Numbered from the stretch's first letter, positions 1 to 9,528 are shown. The stretch is DNA of 64,000 nucleotides from Burkholderia ubonensis (GCF_902833085.1 NZ_CADFEB010000008.1:357858-421857), one strand, 5' to 3'. Made by a program: numbers and translations. Notes: generated by a model from the letters alone, not told the origin.

Positions 1-497
1 GACGGCGTGTGGCTCGATTGACGCAATAGGCAGTAAAAACCGCACGAATAAATCGATCCGGCTTCGTCGTTTTTACCGAGCCGCGCGAGCGCATCGGTAA
101 TAAATCCAAGCCGACGCGCGGGCCCGAAAATGCAATGAAAATCGACGCGCTGCTCGCGCGCGGTGAACGGCCGATTCGCTCGTGAAGGGGCGAGCACGCG
201 CCCGATCAACGATCCGGAATTGCGTTGCTTCGCGAGAAACAATTGCGGCGCAATGACAAATTGTTGGATTGTTGCGGGGTGCTATCCATAAATACACTCC
301 GACGCCAAATAATTTGAATTCGTCCGGAAAATTGTCTATACCCAAGACGAATCAAGGTCGTCGGCAAGGTGCCTGCCGGCGGCGCAGCGATCGAGTTGAC
401 TCCGGGGATGCGAGCGGCCCGATGTGAGGGCCGCCGGAGTCACGCAACGCCATGACGTTCAACGGTCGATCACCGACCCCCTTGCAAGGAGGTTGCC
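1..497. other. Intergenic leader upstream of the Tad operon
   Basis: No convincing gene is seen here. The short reading frames show no codon bias or ribosome binding site. The stretch 230-350 is distinctly richer in A+T than the rest of the window, which fits a promoter or nucleoid-protein binding region ahead of flp. I could not place a -24/-12 or a good -35/-10 pair. The only clear signal is the AAGGAGG ribosome binding site at about 485-491 before the flp start. Confidence 0.5.
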
Positions 498-680
498 ATG
501 CTGCAATACGCCAAGTCCCTGCTGCGTGACGAACGCGGCGTCAGCTCGATGGAATACGCGGTGCTTGCCGGCATCGTCGTGGTTGCGCTCGCGGCGGTCG
601 GCGCGATCCTGAGCAGCACGTCGGGCGGCTTGCCGAGCCTGTTCACCGCGCTGATCACGAAAGTGACCGGCCTGATCTGA
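498..680 (+). CDS. flp: Flp/Fap-type major pilin
   Basis: Encodes the structural subunit of the Tad (type IVb, Flp) pilus. The 60-residue protein has a short basic leader, then Gly14 followed by V-S-S-M-E-Y. This is the Flp cleavage motif with Glu at +5 and Tyr at +6 of the mature protein. A single hydrophobic alpha-helix of about 20 residues follows. Cleavage after Gly14 by the prepilin peptidase encoded immediately downstream is expected from family knowledge. An AAGGAGG ribosome binding site lies just upstream. The length is typical for Flp pilins, and the position as first gene of the tad operon fits. Only one flp copy is present. Confidence 0.95.
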   Translation: MLQYAKSLLRDERGVSSMEYAVLAGIVVVALAAVGAILSSTSGGLPSLFTALITKVTGLI

Positions 681-767
681 TTCCCCGACCCCGCGCCGCC
701 GACGCACACGGATCCGCAGCAGTCGAACGTATCTCGCGCGGAGGCGCGCCGACGGACGGCTTCGCTC

Positions 768-1247
768 ATGCTCTATCTCGTGCAGTCGGTGGCCACGGCC
801 GTGCTGGCTTCGCTCGCGGTGCAGGATCTGCGTGCGCGGCGCCTGTCCAATCGCGCGGTGCTGGCGTTCGCGACGCTGTACTTCGTCGCGGCGGCGCTCG
901 TGCGCGACGGGTTCGCGCCGGTGGCCGGCCACGTCGCGACCGGCGCGGCGATGCTGCTGCTGTTCGGCGGGCTTCGCCACGCGGGCTGGATCGGCGGCGG
1001 CGACGTCAAGCTGGCGGCGGCCGTGTTTCTATGGGCCGGCCCGGCGTTGGCTGTCCCGGTGCTGACGATCGTCGGCGCGGGCGGTCTCGCGTGCGGCGTC
1101 GCGGTGCTCGCGGCCGACGCGCGGCAGCGCCGCACCGCGCCCGCGCGTCCCGTCGCGACGCGCGGCGTGCCGTACGGAGTCCCGCTCGCACTGGGCGGCG
1201 CGTTGTCGGTCTGGGCGGCGTTTGCGCACGCCGCCACGTTTACTTAG
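768..1247 (+). CDS. cpaA: Prepilin peptidase CpaA/TadV (A24 family)
   Basis: Inner-membrane aspartic peptidase that removes the leader from Flp and the TadE-type pseudopilins. The 159-residue protein is almost entirely hydrophobic with several membrane segments. It carries both family signatures: Asp20 in V-Q-D-L-R and Asp79 in the G-G-G-D-V-K motif. It lacks the N-terminal methylase domain of PilD, as expected for the short Tad-type enzymes. It lies 87 bases after flp and just before the cpaB homologue. Confidence 0.92.
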   Translation: MLYLVQSVATAVLASLAVQDLRARRLSNRAVLAFATLYFVAAALVRDGFAPVAGHVATGAAMLLLFGGLRHAGWIGGGDVKLAAAVFLWAGPALAVPVLTIVGAGGLACGVAVLAADARQRRTAPARPVATRGVPYGVPLALGGALSVWAAFAHAATFT

Positions 1248-1266
1248 CCGGGGGACGCACGCCGCC

Positions 1267-2286
1267 ATGCCCAAACCCCTGAGAATGGCCGCGCTGATCA
1301 TTGCCGCCGGCATCGGCGCGTTCATCCTGCGCGAGCTGTACGTCGCCGCGTCCACCGCCAAGCCGCCCGTCGAGTCCGCGGAGGCGCGCGTGCGCGTCGC
1401 GGCCGCCGACCTGCCGGAAGGGCTGCTGCTGCGCGACAACGATCTCGCGTGGAAACGCGTCCCGCATGCGCAGGTGCCGCCGGGCGCGTTCGTCGAATCG
1501 CAGCCGGGCGCGGACCTGAAGGGCGCGCTGCTGCGCAACCGCGTGAGCGCGGGCGCGCCGATCCGCGCGGACAACGTGATCGCGGCCGGCGCGCCGGATT
1601 TTCTCGCGGCGGCGCTGAAGCCCGGCATGCGCGCGATCTCGGTGCCGGTCGACGACGTGTCGGGCAACGCGGGCCTGATCCAGCCGGGCGATTTCGTCGA
1701 CGTGCTGCTGACCCAGCAGATCGGCGGCACGACGGCCGAGCCCGGCGCGTACGAGGCGGAGACGGTCGTGCGGCGCGCGCGCGTGCTCGCGGTCGGCTCG
1801 GAATTCCAGCGCGCGAAGGGGCCTGCCAGCGGCGCGGACGCGACCGTCCATGCGCGCACGGTCACGCTCGAGGTTGCGCCGCGCACCGCGCAGGTCGTGC
1901 TGGTCGCGACGCGGCTCGGCTCGCTGTCGCTCGCGCTGCGCAGCTTCGCGACGAGCGACCGGCGGCAGCCGGCGGGCGGCGACGAGCAGGAGCCCGACAC
2001 GCCGCCGGTGTGGGCCGGCGACGTGTCGCGCGCGTTCCGCGACGCGATGCGCGCGCCGGCCGCCGCGCCGGCTGCCGGCGCGCGGCTGCCGCGGCAGAAC
2101 AACACGGTGGTGATCTATCGCGGCTCGACGGTCGACGACGGGGCGCGCGGCGGCGGCATCGGCGTGGCCGGCGTGCCGCCGCTGCCGCCCGGGTTGCCGG
2201 GCCTGCCCGGCGTATCGAACGGCGCGTCGAACGGCGGCAATCTCGCCGCGCAGGCGCCGCAGCCGCCGGGGACGGCCACGCAGTAA
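1267..2286 (+). CDS. cpaB: Flp pilus assembly protein CpaB/RcpC
   Basis: Periplasmic/outer-membrane accessory protein of Tad secretion, thought to stabilise or gate the CpaC secretin. The 339-residue protein starts with one N-terminal membrane anchor. A SAF domain follows (about residues 40-110, beginning V-R-V-A-A-A-D-L-P-E-G), then the RcpC-type domain with the S-V-P-V-D-D-V-S-G motif. The C-terminus is a proline/glycine-rich tail. The ATG at 1267 (M-P-K-P-L) is preferred over the ATG at 1222, which would overlap cpaA and add a charged leader before the anchor. Confidence 0.9.
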   Translation: MPKPLRMAALIIAAGIGAFILRELYVAASTAKPPVESAEARVRVAAADLPEGLLLRDNDLAWKRVPHAQVPPGAFVESQPGADLKGALLRNRVSAGAPIRADNVIAAGAPDFLAAALKPGMRAISVPVDDVSGNAGLIQPGDFVDVLLTQQIGGTTAEPGAYEAETVVRRARVLAVGSEFQRAKGPASGADATVHARTVTLEVAPRTAQVVLVATRLGSLSLALRSFATSDRRQPAGGDEQEPDTPPVWAGDVSRAFRDAMRAPAAAPAAGARLPRQNNTVVIYRGSTVDDGARGGGIGVAGVPPLPPGLPGLPGVSNGASNGGNLAAQAPQPPGTATQ

Positions 2287-2340
2287 CGGATCGGACCGGC
2301 CGCGCGGCGGCCGGCATTTGGGCATTTGACGAGAAAACGC

Positions 2341-3723
2341 ATGGTGCGCATGGTTCGTTGGATCGCTCTGTGGTGCATGGCTTGTGTTGCCGCGCCCGGC
2401 GTCGCGTTCGCGCAGCGCGCGAGCGCGACGGATGCGGGCGCGCCGCTGACGCTCGCGGCCGGCAAGGGCGACCTGCTGTCGCTGCCCGAGCCCGCGGCCA
2501 CGATGTTCGTCGCCGATCCGTCCATCGCCGACATTCAGGTGCCGTCGCCGCGCACCGTGTTCGTGTTCGGCAAGAAGGCCGGCACGACGACGCTGATCGC
2601 GCTCGGCGCGAACCACCGGCCGATCCTGCGCAAGACCGTGATCGTGCAGGCCGATACGGCGTCGCTGCAGCGCGTGCTCGACAGCCGCTTTCCGCAATGG
2701 CAGCTCAAGGTGTCCGGCGCGCCGGGCTCGCTGATGGTGTCGGGCAAGGTGCCGAGCGGGGCCGACGCCGACGCGGTGATGCAGTCGCTCGCGCCGTACC
2801 TGCAGGACAAGGAAAAGCTCGTCAACCGGCTCACGCTGTCGCGCCCGATCCAGGTCAACCTGCGCGTCAGGGTGACCGAGGTGAGCCGCAACATCACGCA
2901 GCAGCTCGGCATCAACTGGAGCGGGCTCGGCGGGTCCGGCAACTTCATCGGCGGGCTGTTCAACGGGCGCACGCTGTTCGACCCGACCACGAGCCTGTTC
3001 AACCTGTCGCCGACGGGCGCGTTCTCGGTGCTCGGCGGGTTCCGCGCGGGGCGCTGGTCGATCGACGTCGTGCTCGACGCGCTCGACCAGGAAGGGCTGA
3101 TCACGATGCTCGCCGAGCCGAACCTGACCGCGATGTCGGGCGAGACCGCGAGCTTCCTCGCCGGCGGCGAGATCCCGATTCCGGTCGCGCAGAGCGGCAC
3201 CACGACCGGCGCGATCACGGTCGAGTTCAAGCCGTTCGGCGTGTCGCTCGACTTCACGCCGACCGTGCTCGCCGAGAACCGGATCAGCCTGAAGGTGCGG
3301 CCCGAGGTCAGCGAGATCGACCCGACCAACAGCGTGACGACCGGTGGCGTCAAGGTGCCGGCGCTGAGCGTGCGGCGCGTCGAGACGACGGTCGAGCTGT
3401 CGAGCGGGCAGAGCTTCGCGATCGGCGGGCTGCTGCAGAGCCAGACGAGCGACGTCGTGTCGCAGATCCCGGGGCTCGGCCGGCTGCCGGTGCTCGGCCG
3501 GCTGTTCTCGTCGAAGAACTTCCAGGACAACAAGACCGAGGTCGTCGTGATCGTCACGCCGTACATCGTGCAGCCGGCCGGGCCCGGCCAGCTCGAGCAG
3601 GCGATCGACACCGTCGCGCGGCCGAGCAGCGACCTGGAGTTCGCGGTGCAGCGCAACCTCGGGCTCGACCTGCTGTCGGGCGACACGCCGCGTCTGGTCG
3701 GCGCCGCGGGCTTCGTCTACTGA
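2341..3723 (+). CDS. cpaC: Tad outer-membrane secretin CpaC/RcpA
   Basis: Forms the outer-membrane ring through which the Flp pilus exits. The protein has about 460 residues: a signal peptide ending near A-F-A-Q, an N-terminal T2SS/T3SS-type pilus domain (about 40-110), a BON-like segment (about 115-175), then the secretin domain to the C-terminus. That domain contains the typical V-P-x-L-G-x-L-P-x-L-G-x-L-F signature, seen here as I-P-G-L-G-R-L-P-V-L-G-R-L-F. Starts are possible at TTG 2326, ATG 2341 and ATG 2350; 2341 gives a normal signal peptide. It follows cpaB in the conserved order. Confidence 0.93.
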   Translation: MVRMVRWIALWCMACVAAPGVAFAQRASATDAGAPLTLAAGKGDLLSLPEPAATMFVADPSIADIQVPSPRTVFVFGKKAGTTTLIALGANHRPILRKTVIVQADTASLQRVLDSRFPQWQLKVSGAPGSLMVSGKVPSGADADAVMQSLAPYLQDKEKLVNRLTLSRPIQVNLRVRVTEVSRNITQQLGINWSGLGGSGNFIGGLFNGRTLFDPTTSLFNLSPTGAFSVLGGFRAGRWSIDVVLDALDQEGLITMLAEPNLTAMSGETASFLAGGEIPIPVAQSGTTTGAITVEFKPFGVSLDFTPTVLAENRISLKVRPEVSEIDPTNSVTTGGVKVPALSVRRVETTVELSSGQSFAIGGLLQSQTSDVVSQIPGLGRLPVLGRLFSSKNFQDNKTEVVVIVTPYIVQPAGPGQLEQAIDTVARPSSDLEFAVQRNLGLDLLSGDTPRLVGAAGFVY

Positions 3724-3739
3724 CTTCGGGAGGGCGCTC

Positions 3740-4132
3740 ATGCGAATTCGAACGACCGTCGCCGCGCTGGGCCTGCTGACGCCGCTGGCGCTCGCGGGCT
3801 GCCTGTCGGCGCCGCCGCCGCTGAGCCTGCCCGATACGACCGCGATCGGCTTCGACGGCGCGCGTGCGGTGCCGCCCGACTGCATGAAGCTGATGCAGCC
3901 GTCGCATCTCGTCGATGCGGGGTTCGGCCGCGCGGGCGTGCCGTTCGGCTGCGCGACCTACCGCAACCTCGCGGCGATGCTCGCGCGGCCCGAGGATCTC
4001 GTCGCGCCGGTGCCGTACGGCGGTGCCGATGCAGAAGCGGCGGCCGGCGCGGTGCGCCGCTACGTCGAGGATCGCGTCAAGCAGCCGGCGCCGGGCAAGA
4101 CGCTGACGACGACCGGCTCGCCCGGCCGCTGA
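3740..4132 (+). CDS. CpaD-like Tad pilus lipoprotein
   Basis: A 130-residue predicted lipoprotein with signal sequence and lipobox L-A-L-A-G-C (Cys21). It sits between the secretin and the CpaE gene, where Tad operons encode CpaD. CpaD lipoproteins are thought to help assemble or localise the secretin. The sequence is shorter than typical CpaD, so the assignment leans on position and on the lipoprotein character. The start follows a GGAGGG-like site (3728-3733). I am confident it is a real gene of the operon and less sure of the family name. Confidence 0.75.
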   Translation: MRIRTTVAALGLLTPLALAGCLSAPPPLSLPDTTAIGFDGARAVPPDCMKLMQPSHLVDAGFGRAGVPFGCATYRNLAAMLARPEDLVAPVPYGGADAEAAAGAVRRYVEDRVKQPAPGKTLTTTGSPGR

Positions 4133-4159
4133 TCCCACTCACGCTTCTCTCACGCCGCC

Positions 4160-5374
4160 ATGAAAGTCCTCGCCAGCCGGAATCCCAAGCGCGCCGCCCC
4201 TGCCGGCGCGGCGGACCTCATTGCGGTCGTGTCCGACCCGGGCAGCGAGGACGTGATCCGCCGCGTCGCGAAGGATCTGTCGATCACGCGCGCGCACCTG
4301 CAGCCCGGCGGGTGCGACGACGCGATCCGCCTGCTGCAGCAGAACGAGCGCTCGCCGCGCCAGCTCGTCGTCGACGTGTCGGACTCGGTGCTGCCGGTGT
4401 CGGACCTGATGCGGCTCGCGGAAGTGTGCGACCCGTCGGTGCGGGTCGTCGCGGTCGGCACGCAGAACGACGTCGGGCTGTTCCGCAACCTGCTCGGCAT
4501 CGGCGTGCAGGATTACATCGTCAAGCCGCTGACGGTCGAGCTGGTGCGGCGCGCGTTGACGGCCACCGAGTCGGTCGTGCAGGTGCGCACCGGCAAGACC
4601 GTGAGTTTCGTCGGCGCGCGCGGCGGCGTCGGCGCGACCACGATCGCGGTGAGCCTCGCGCGCTGCCTCGCGGGCGAGAAGCGCCGGCGCGTCGCGTACG
4701 TCGACCTGAACCTGCACGGCGGCGGCGCGAACTCGATGTTCGGGCTGTCGAGCAACAACGGCCTGATCGAGCTGCTGAACATGGAGCAGCGGCCGGACGA
4801 CGCGCTGTTCGAGCGCATGTTCGTCACGAAGGGCGACCGGCTGCACGTGCTGTCGGCCGAGCTGGCCTACGGCGCGGACGTGGCGCTGCGCGACGAGGCC
4901 GTCACGGGTCTCGTCGACATGCTGAAGGACCGCTTCCACTACGTGCTGTTCGACGTCGGCAGCGCGGCCGGCCACCTGTTCGAGGACGCGCTCGAAGCAT
5001 CCGATCTCGTGTACATCGTCGCCGACCGGTCGGTGCACGCGGCCTACGAAGCTGGGCGGCTCGCGCGCTTCACGCGGGAGCTGCCCGGCGAGCGGCTGCT
5101 GTCGATGGTGCTGAACAATCCGCTCGCGCCGGTGGCGGGGCGCGTCGAGCCGGCCGATTTCGAGGAGGCGTTCGGCAGCGTGAGGCTGCGCGAGCTGCCG
5201 CACGAGCCGCAGACGCTCGCCGTCGCGGAAAACCTCGGCGAGCCGATCGACGGCGCGAAGCGCCACGGCTTCCTGGACGAGATCCGGCAGCTGGCGAACG
5301 GCATCACCGGCGAATCGATGGCCGTGGCCGAGCCGTGGTACGCGCGGTTCGTCAGATGGAGGACAGGCACGTGA
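4160..5374 (+). CDS. cpaE: CpaE/TadZ pilus-localising ATPase
   Basis: Cytoplasmic MinD/ParA-like protein that places the Tad machine, usually at the pole. The 404-residue protein has an atypical receiver-like N-terminal domain (about 15-140, ending in a V-K-P-L motif as in receivers). The P-loop ATPase domain begins at V-S-F-V-G-A-R-G-G-V-G-A-T-T. The usual K-G-G-x-G-K signature is altered: the first Lys is Arg and the second is Ala. TadZ proteins commonly show such a deviant Walker motif, so weak or absent ATPase activity is likely. The stop overlaps the next start (TGATG). Confidence 0.9.
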   Translation: MKVLASRNPKRAAPAGAADLIAVVSDPGSEDVIRRVAKDLSITRAHLQPGGCDDAIRLLQQNERSPRQLVVDVSDSVLPVSDLMRLAEVCDPSVRVVAVGTQNDVGLFRNLLGIGVQDYIVKPLTVELVRRALTATESVVQVRTGKTVSFVGARGGVGATTIAVSLARCLAGEKRRRVAYVDLNLHGGGANSMFGLSSNNGLIELLNMEQRPDDALFERMFVTKGDRLHVLSAELAYGADVALRDEAVTGLVDMLKDRFHYVLFDVGSAAGHLFEDALEASDLVYIVADRSVHAAYEAGRLARFTRELPGERLLSMVLNNPLAPVAGRVEPADFEEAFGSVRLRELPHEPQTLAVAENLGEPIDGAKRHGFLDEIRQLANGITGESMAVAEPWYARFVRWRTGT

Positions 5375-6774
5375 TGAAATTCGGCACCCGCAACCGGCCG
5401 CCGGCGGACTCCGCGCCGGCCGAGCGCGCCGAGCGCGCCGAGCCCGTCAACGCGCCGCGCCCGCCCGCGCCCGCGCCGATGCCGACCCGCGCGGCGGCCG
5501 ACCACCACGAGTCGCTGATCCGGTCCGGCAAGTTCGACGCGATCCGCACGGCCGTGTTCGCGTCGATGAACATGTCGGCGGCGCTGATGAAGTCGCGCGA
5601 CGAGGTGCGCGCGGGCATCGAGCAGGTGGCCGCGCACACGGTGGAGCGCGAGCAGCTGAAGATCACGGCCGGCGAGCAGGTGCTGATCGTCGACGCGATT
5701 TTGAACGACATGTTCGGCGTCGGGCCGATCGAGCCGCTGCTCGCCGACGAGACGGTGACCGACATCCTCGTCAACGGCCCCGATCAGGTCTACGTCGAGC
5801 GCGCGGGGCGGCTCGAGCTCACGACGCTGAAGTTCCGCGACGACGCGCACGTGACGAGCGTCGCGCAGCGCATCGCGGCGGCGGTCGGGCGGCGCGTCGA
5901 CGAGAGCAGCCCGATGGTCGACGCGCGCCTCGCCGACGGCAGCCGCGTGAACGTCGTGCTGCCGCCGGTCGCGATGCGCGGGCCGTCGATCTCGATCCGC
6001 AAGTTCGCGAAGCGCGACATCACGCTCGCGCGCATGGCGCAGCAGGGCAACATCTCGCCCGCGATGCTGCAGGCGCTGAAGGTCGCGTGCACGTGCCGGC
6101 TGAACGTCGTGATCTCCGGCGGCACCGGCTCGGGCAAGACGACGCTGCTCAACGCGCTGTCGCAGCATATCGAGGAGCACGAACGAATCGTGACGATCGA
6201 GGACGCGGCCGAGCTGCAGCTGCTGCAGCCGCACGTCGTCAGCCTCGAGACGCGGCCCGAGAACACCGAGGGGCTCGGCGGGATTTCGCAGCGCGACCTC
6301 GTGCGCAACGCGCTGCGGATGCGGCCCGACCGGATCATCCTCGGCGAGATCCGCGGGCCGGAGGCGTTCGACGTGCTGCAGGCGATGAACACGGGCCACG
6401 ACGGCTCGATGACGACGATCCACGCGAACTCGCCGCGCGACGCGATCAGCCGGCTCGAAAGCATGGTCATGATGGCGAACGCGAACCTGCAGCTGCTGTC
6501 GATCCGGCGGCAGATCGCGAGCGCCGTGCACCTGTTCGTGCAGATCGAGCGGATGCGCGACGGCGTGCGCCGCGTCACGCGGATCACCGAGATCGTCGGG
6601 ATGGAAGGCGAGGTGGTCATCACGCAGGACCTGTTCGCGTTCCGCCAGGACGGCGACACGACGCGCGACGCGGTGAAGGGCGTGTTCGAGGCGTCGTCGC
6701 TGCGGCCGGCGTTCGCCGCGCGCGCCGCGTACTACGGCGTCGACGACGCGCTGGCCGAGGTGTTCCGGCAATGA
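5374..6774 (+). CDS. cpaF: Tad secretion ATPase CpaF/TadA
   Basis: Hexameric cytoplasmic ATPase that powers Flp pilus assembly. The 466-residue protein has an N-terminal variable segment rich in Ala/Pro, the N-terminal T2SE domain, then the catalytic core. The core carries Walker A (S-G-G-T-G-S-G-K-T-T), an Asp/Glu box, Walker B (I-I-L-G-E-I-R-G) and the His box G-H-D-G-S-M-T-T-I-H-A-N. All catalytic features are intact. The ATG at 5374 overlaps the cpaE stop by one base, indicating translational coupling. The reading frame stays open further upstream but that part is inside cpaE. Confidence 0.95.
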   Translation: MKFGTRNRPPADSAPAERAERAEPVNAPRPPAPAPMPTRAAADHHESLIRSGKFDAIRTAVFASMNMSAALMKSRDEVRAGIEQVAAHTVEREQLKITAGEQVLIVDAILNDMFGVGPIEPLLADETVTDILVNGPDQVYVERAGRLELTTLKFRDDAHVTSVAQRIAAAVGRRVDESSPMVDARLADGSRVNVVLPPVAMRGPSISIRKFAKRDITLARMAQQGNISPAMLQALKVACTCRLNVVISGGTGSGKTTLLNALSQHIEEHERIVTIEDAAELQLLQPHVVSLETRPENTEGLGGISQRDLVRNALRMRPDRIILGEIRGPEAFDVLQAMNTGHDGSMTTIHANSPRDAISRLESMVMMANANLQLLSIRRQIASAVHLFVQIERMRDGVRRVTRITEIVGMEGEVVITQDLFAFRQDGDTTRDAVKGVFEASSLRPAFAARAAYYGVDDALAEVFRQ

Positions 6775-7748
6775 GCGCCGCCGACCTGTTCGCGGCCTGC
6801 GCGTTCGTCGCGCTCCTCGGGATCGGGCTCGCGATCTCGGCGCTGCTCGAGCGCGCGCGCAACGCGCCGGCGCAGCGCATTCGCGCGCGGATGCGCCGCC
6901 TGTCGCCGGCGCATGCGGGCGGCGACGCGGGCGCGGCCGACGGTTCCGGCCTCGCGCTGCTGAGCCTCGAGCGCCGGCAGAGCCGGGCGCGCGCCTGGCT
7001 GCAGCGCTACGTGTCGCGGGTGCGCGCGGTCAGCGGCGACGGCGGCGTGCGGATCGTGATCGCCAGCACGATCGCCGGCGCGCTCACGGCGCTCGTCGCG
7101 GTGAAGCTGATCGAGCCGCCGGGGTTCGTGCGCCCGTTCGTCTACGCGGGGCTGCCGCTCGTCGCGCTGCGCAGCAGCTATCTCGCGCTGATCCGGCGTT
7201 TCCGCCTGCGCTTCCTCGAAGCGTTTCCCGATGCGATCGACCTGATCGTGCGGGCGGTGCGCGCCGGCATTCCGGTCACGCAGGCGATCAGCACGGTCGG
7301 CGACAGCGCGGCCGAGCCGGTGCGCTCGACGTTCCGGACGATGGGCGACAGCCTGCGCGTGGGCGCGGACCTGAAGGACGTGCTGACGCAGGCGGCGGAC
7401 CGGCTGATGATCGCGGACTTCTCGTTCTTCACCGTCTACCTGCTGCTGCAGCGCGAAACCGGCGGCAGCCTGGGCGAGACGCTCGACGAGCTGTCGAGCA
7501 TCGTCCGCTCGCGCCGCGACATCCGCCTGAAAAGCCGCGCGCTGACCGCCGAAGGGCGGATCACGACCAACATCATTTCGGCGGTGCCGTTCGTGATGAT
7601 CGGCGCGCTGTTTCTCGTGAACCGCTCGTACATCATGCTGCTGTTCACGACGCACGCCGGCCATACGATGCTGACGATCGCGGCCGTGCTGCTCGTGATC
7701 GGGCTGCTGGTGATCCGCAAGATCTCGAGAATGGAGACCGCGCGATGA
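6771..7748 (+). CDS. tadB: Tad inner-membrane platform protein TadB
   Basis: GspF-type inner-membrane platform subunit that works with TadC and the CpaF ATPase. The 325-residue protein has an N-terminal membrane helix, two adjacent helices (about 85-140), a cytoplasmic T2SSF domain (about 145-275) with the conserved A-F-P-D-A-I-D-L-I-V-R-A-V-R-A-G stretch, and two C-terminal helices. The start overlaps the cpaF stop as ATGA, and the stop overlaps the tadC start the same way. Confidence 0.92.
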   Translation: MSAADLFAACAFVALLGIGLAISALLERARNAPAQRIRARMRRLSPAHAGGDAGAADGSGLALLSLERRQSRARAWLQRYVSRVRAVSGDGGVRIVIASTIAGALTALVAVKLIEPPGFVRPFVYAGLPLVALRSSYLALIRRFRLRFLEAFPDAIDLIVRAVRAGIPVTQAISTVGDSAAEPVRSTFRTMGDSLRVGADLKDVLTQAADRLMIADFSFFTVYLLLQRETGGSLGETLDELSSIVRSRRDIRLKSRALTAEGRITTNIISAVPFVMIGALFLVNRSYIMLLFTTHAGHTMLTIAAVLLVIGLLVIRKISRMETAR

Positions 7749-8689
7749 CGCTGTCGATGCTGGCCGCCCGCGGCCTCGAACTGCTGCTGTTGCTGGCCTG
7801 CGTCGCGCTCGCGCTGGCGCCGCCCGGCGGCGGCACGCGCAAGCGGATCGCCGCGCGCGTGCGGCAGGCGGCCGGGCAGCGCGCGGCGTCGCCGGCCGCG
7901 CTGTTCCTGCAGCCGGGCGACGTCCGCCAGGACGTGACGCGGCGGCTCGCGCAGCTCGGCGAGCGGCTGCCGGTGCTCGACCCGATGCAGCGCGTGAAGC
8001 TCGGCCTGCAGCTCACGCGCGCGGGTTTTCGCGAGCGCCGCGCGGTGTCGTCGATGATCGGGATCAAGCTGAGCGGCGGCGTGCTGTTCGCGTGCGTCGC
8101 GATCGTGTTCAGCCCGTACATTCCGCGGCTCGGCGAGTACTTCGTGATCCGCGCGCTGGCGATGGTCGCCGCGTTCGTGATCGGCGTGATCGTGCCCGAG
8201 TACGTGCTCGGCGCGATGATCCGGCGGCGGCGGCGGATCATCGCCGGGTGCCTGCCGGATGCGCTCGACCTGCTGGTGATCTGCACGATGGCCGGCAACA
8301 GCCTCGCGGCGGGCATCCGGCGCGTCGGGCAAGAGCTTTCGCGCATCTGCCCGCCGCTCGCCGACGAGCTGTCGGTGTGCGCGGACGAGCTCACGCTGAG
8401 CGGCGACGTGGCTGCGACGCTCACCCATTTCGCGACGCGCGTCGACCTGCCGTCCGCTCGCTCGCTCGCGACGACGCTCGCGCAGTCGCAGCGGTTCGGC
8501 ACGCCGATCACGCAGGCGCTGCGCACGCTTGCGCGCACCGAGCGCACCGAGCAGATCGTCGCGCTCGAGGAGCAGGCCGCGAAGCTCGCGCCGAAGATCA
8601 CGCTGCCGATGATGCTGTTCATCCTGCCGACGGTCTGCCTGATCGCGGCGGGCCCGGCGGCGATCCGCCTGCTCGAGGTGTTCAGATGA
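7745..8689 (+). CDS. tadC: Tad inner-membrane platform protein TadC
   Basis: Second GspF-type platform subunit, paralogous to TadB. The 314-residue protein has an N-terminal helix, a cytoplasmic basic region, two central helices (about 95-155), and a T2SSF domain containing L-P-D-A-L-D-L-L-V-I-C. C-terminal hydrophobic segments follow. It is coupled to tadB and tadD by ATGA overlaps. TadB and TadC are expected to form the heteromeric base of the pilus in the inner membrane. Confidence 0.92.
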   Translation: MTLSMLAARGLELLLLLACVALALAPPGGGTRKRIAARVRQAAGQRAASPAALFLQPGDVRQDVTRRLAQLGERLPVLDPMQRVKLGLQLTRAGFRERRAVSSMIGIKLSGGVLFACVAIVFSPYIPRLGEYFVIRALAMVAAFVIGVIVPEYVLGAMIRRRRRIIAGCLPDALDLLVICTMAGNSLAAGIRRVGQELSRICPPLADELSVCADELTLSGDVAATLTHFATRVDLPSARSLATTLAQSQRFGTPITQALRTLARTERTEQIVALEEQAAKLAPKITLPMMLFILPTVCLIAAGPAAIRLLEVFR

Positions 8690-9528
8690 CACGATCCGTC
8701 GCACGCGTGATCACGATCGCGCTCGCGGCCGTGCTGCCGGTGCTGGCCGGCGGCTGCGGCGCGCCGGGCATCCAGCCGAGGCCGGTGCTGTCGCACAAGA
8801 GCGACGATCCGCAGGCCGAGATGCGCATCGCGGACAGCGCGCTGGCCGGCGGCAACGTCGAGCTCGCGGCGACGCTGTACGAGAAGGTGCTCGCCGCGCA
8901 TCCCGATGCGCTCGCGGCGCGCGTCGGGCTCGGCGACGTGAATTACCGCACCGGCAACCTGGAGCGCGCGCGAATTCTCTACGCGGAAGCGCAGCGGCTG
9001 GCGCCGGCGGAGCTCGGCCCGCAGCTCGGGCTCGCGCGCGTCGCGCTGCGGCAGCGCCGGCTCGACGAGGCCGGCGAGCGGTATCGCGCGCTGCTGGCCG
9101 CGCAGCCGAACCATCCGCTCGCGGCCGAAGGGCTCGGCACCGTGCTCGACCTGCAGGGGCGCCATGCGGATGCGCAGGCCGTGTATCGCGAAGCGCTGCG
9201 CGCGCATCCCGATGCGCAGGGGCTGCGCGTCGATCTCGGGCTGTCGCTCGTGCTGGGCAACCGGCCGCGCGAGGGCGTGAACGTGCTGCTCGACGTCGCC
9301 GGGCTGCCCGACGCGCCGTGGCAGGCGCGCCAGAATCTCGCGTTCGCGTACGGCGTGCTCGGCAACACCGATTCGGCGAAGAAGCTGCTGTCCGCCGACC
9401 TGCCGGCGTCGGCCGTGGCCGACAACCTGCGCTTCTACCAGGCGGTGCGCGCGCGGCTCGGGGCGCGCGGGAGCACGGCGGGTGCGCGGCCGGCGCTCGC
9501 GCAGCCGGCCGCGGAAGCCGCGCCATGA
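8686..9528 (+). CDS. tadD: TPR lipoprotein TadD
   Basis: A 280-residue outer-membrane-targeted lipoprotein with signal sequence and lipobox L-A-G-G-C. It is followed by about five tetratricopeptide repeats (roughly residues 45-230) with typical A-x-x-x-Y-x-x-x-L-x-x-x-P spacing. TadD acts as a pilotin-like scaffold for the Tad secretin in characterised systems. The ATG at 8686 overlaps the tadC stop. The C-terminal 40 residues are Ala/Arg/Pro-rich and unlikely to be folded. Confidence 0.9.
   Translation: MTRSVARVITIALAAVLPVLAGGCGAPGIQPRPVLSHKSDDPQAEMRIADSALAGGNVELAATLYEKVLAAHPDALAARVGLGDVNYRTGNLERARILYAEAQRLAPAELGPQLGLARVALRQRRLDEAGERYRALLAAQPNHPLAAEGLGTVLDLQGRHADAQAVYREALRAHPDAQGLRVDLGLSLVLGNRPREGVNVLLDVAGLPDAPWQARQNLAFAYGVLGNTDSAKKLLSADLPASAVADNLRFYQAVRARLGARGSTAGARPALAQPAAEAAP

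Noticed and set aside
73..345. 90-codon minus-strand frame upstream of flp
   Set aside because: No ribosome binding site, no codon bias and mixed low-complexity sequence.
1240..3885. 881-codon open frame on the minus strand opposite cpaB/cpaC
   Set aside because: It lies antisense to two well-recognised genes. The product is a low-complexity Arg/Ala/His-rich string typical of GC-rich antisense frames.
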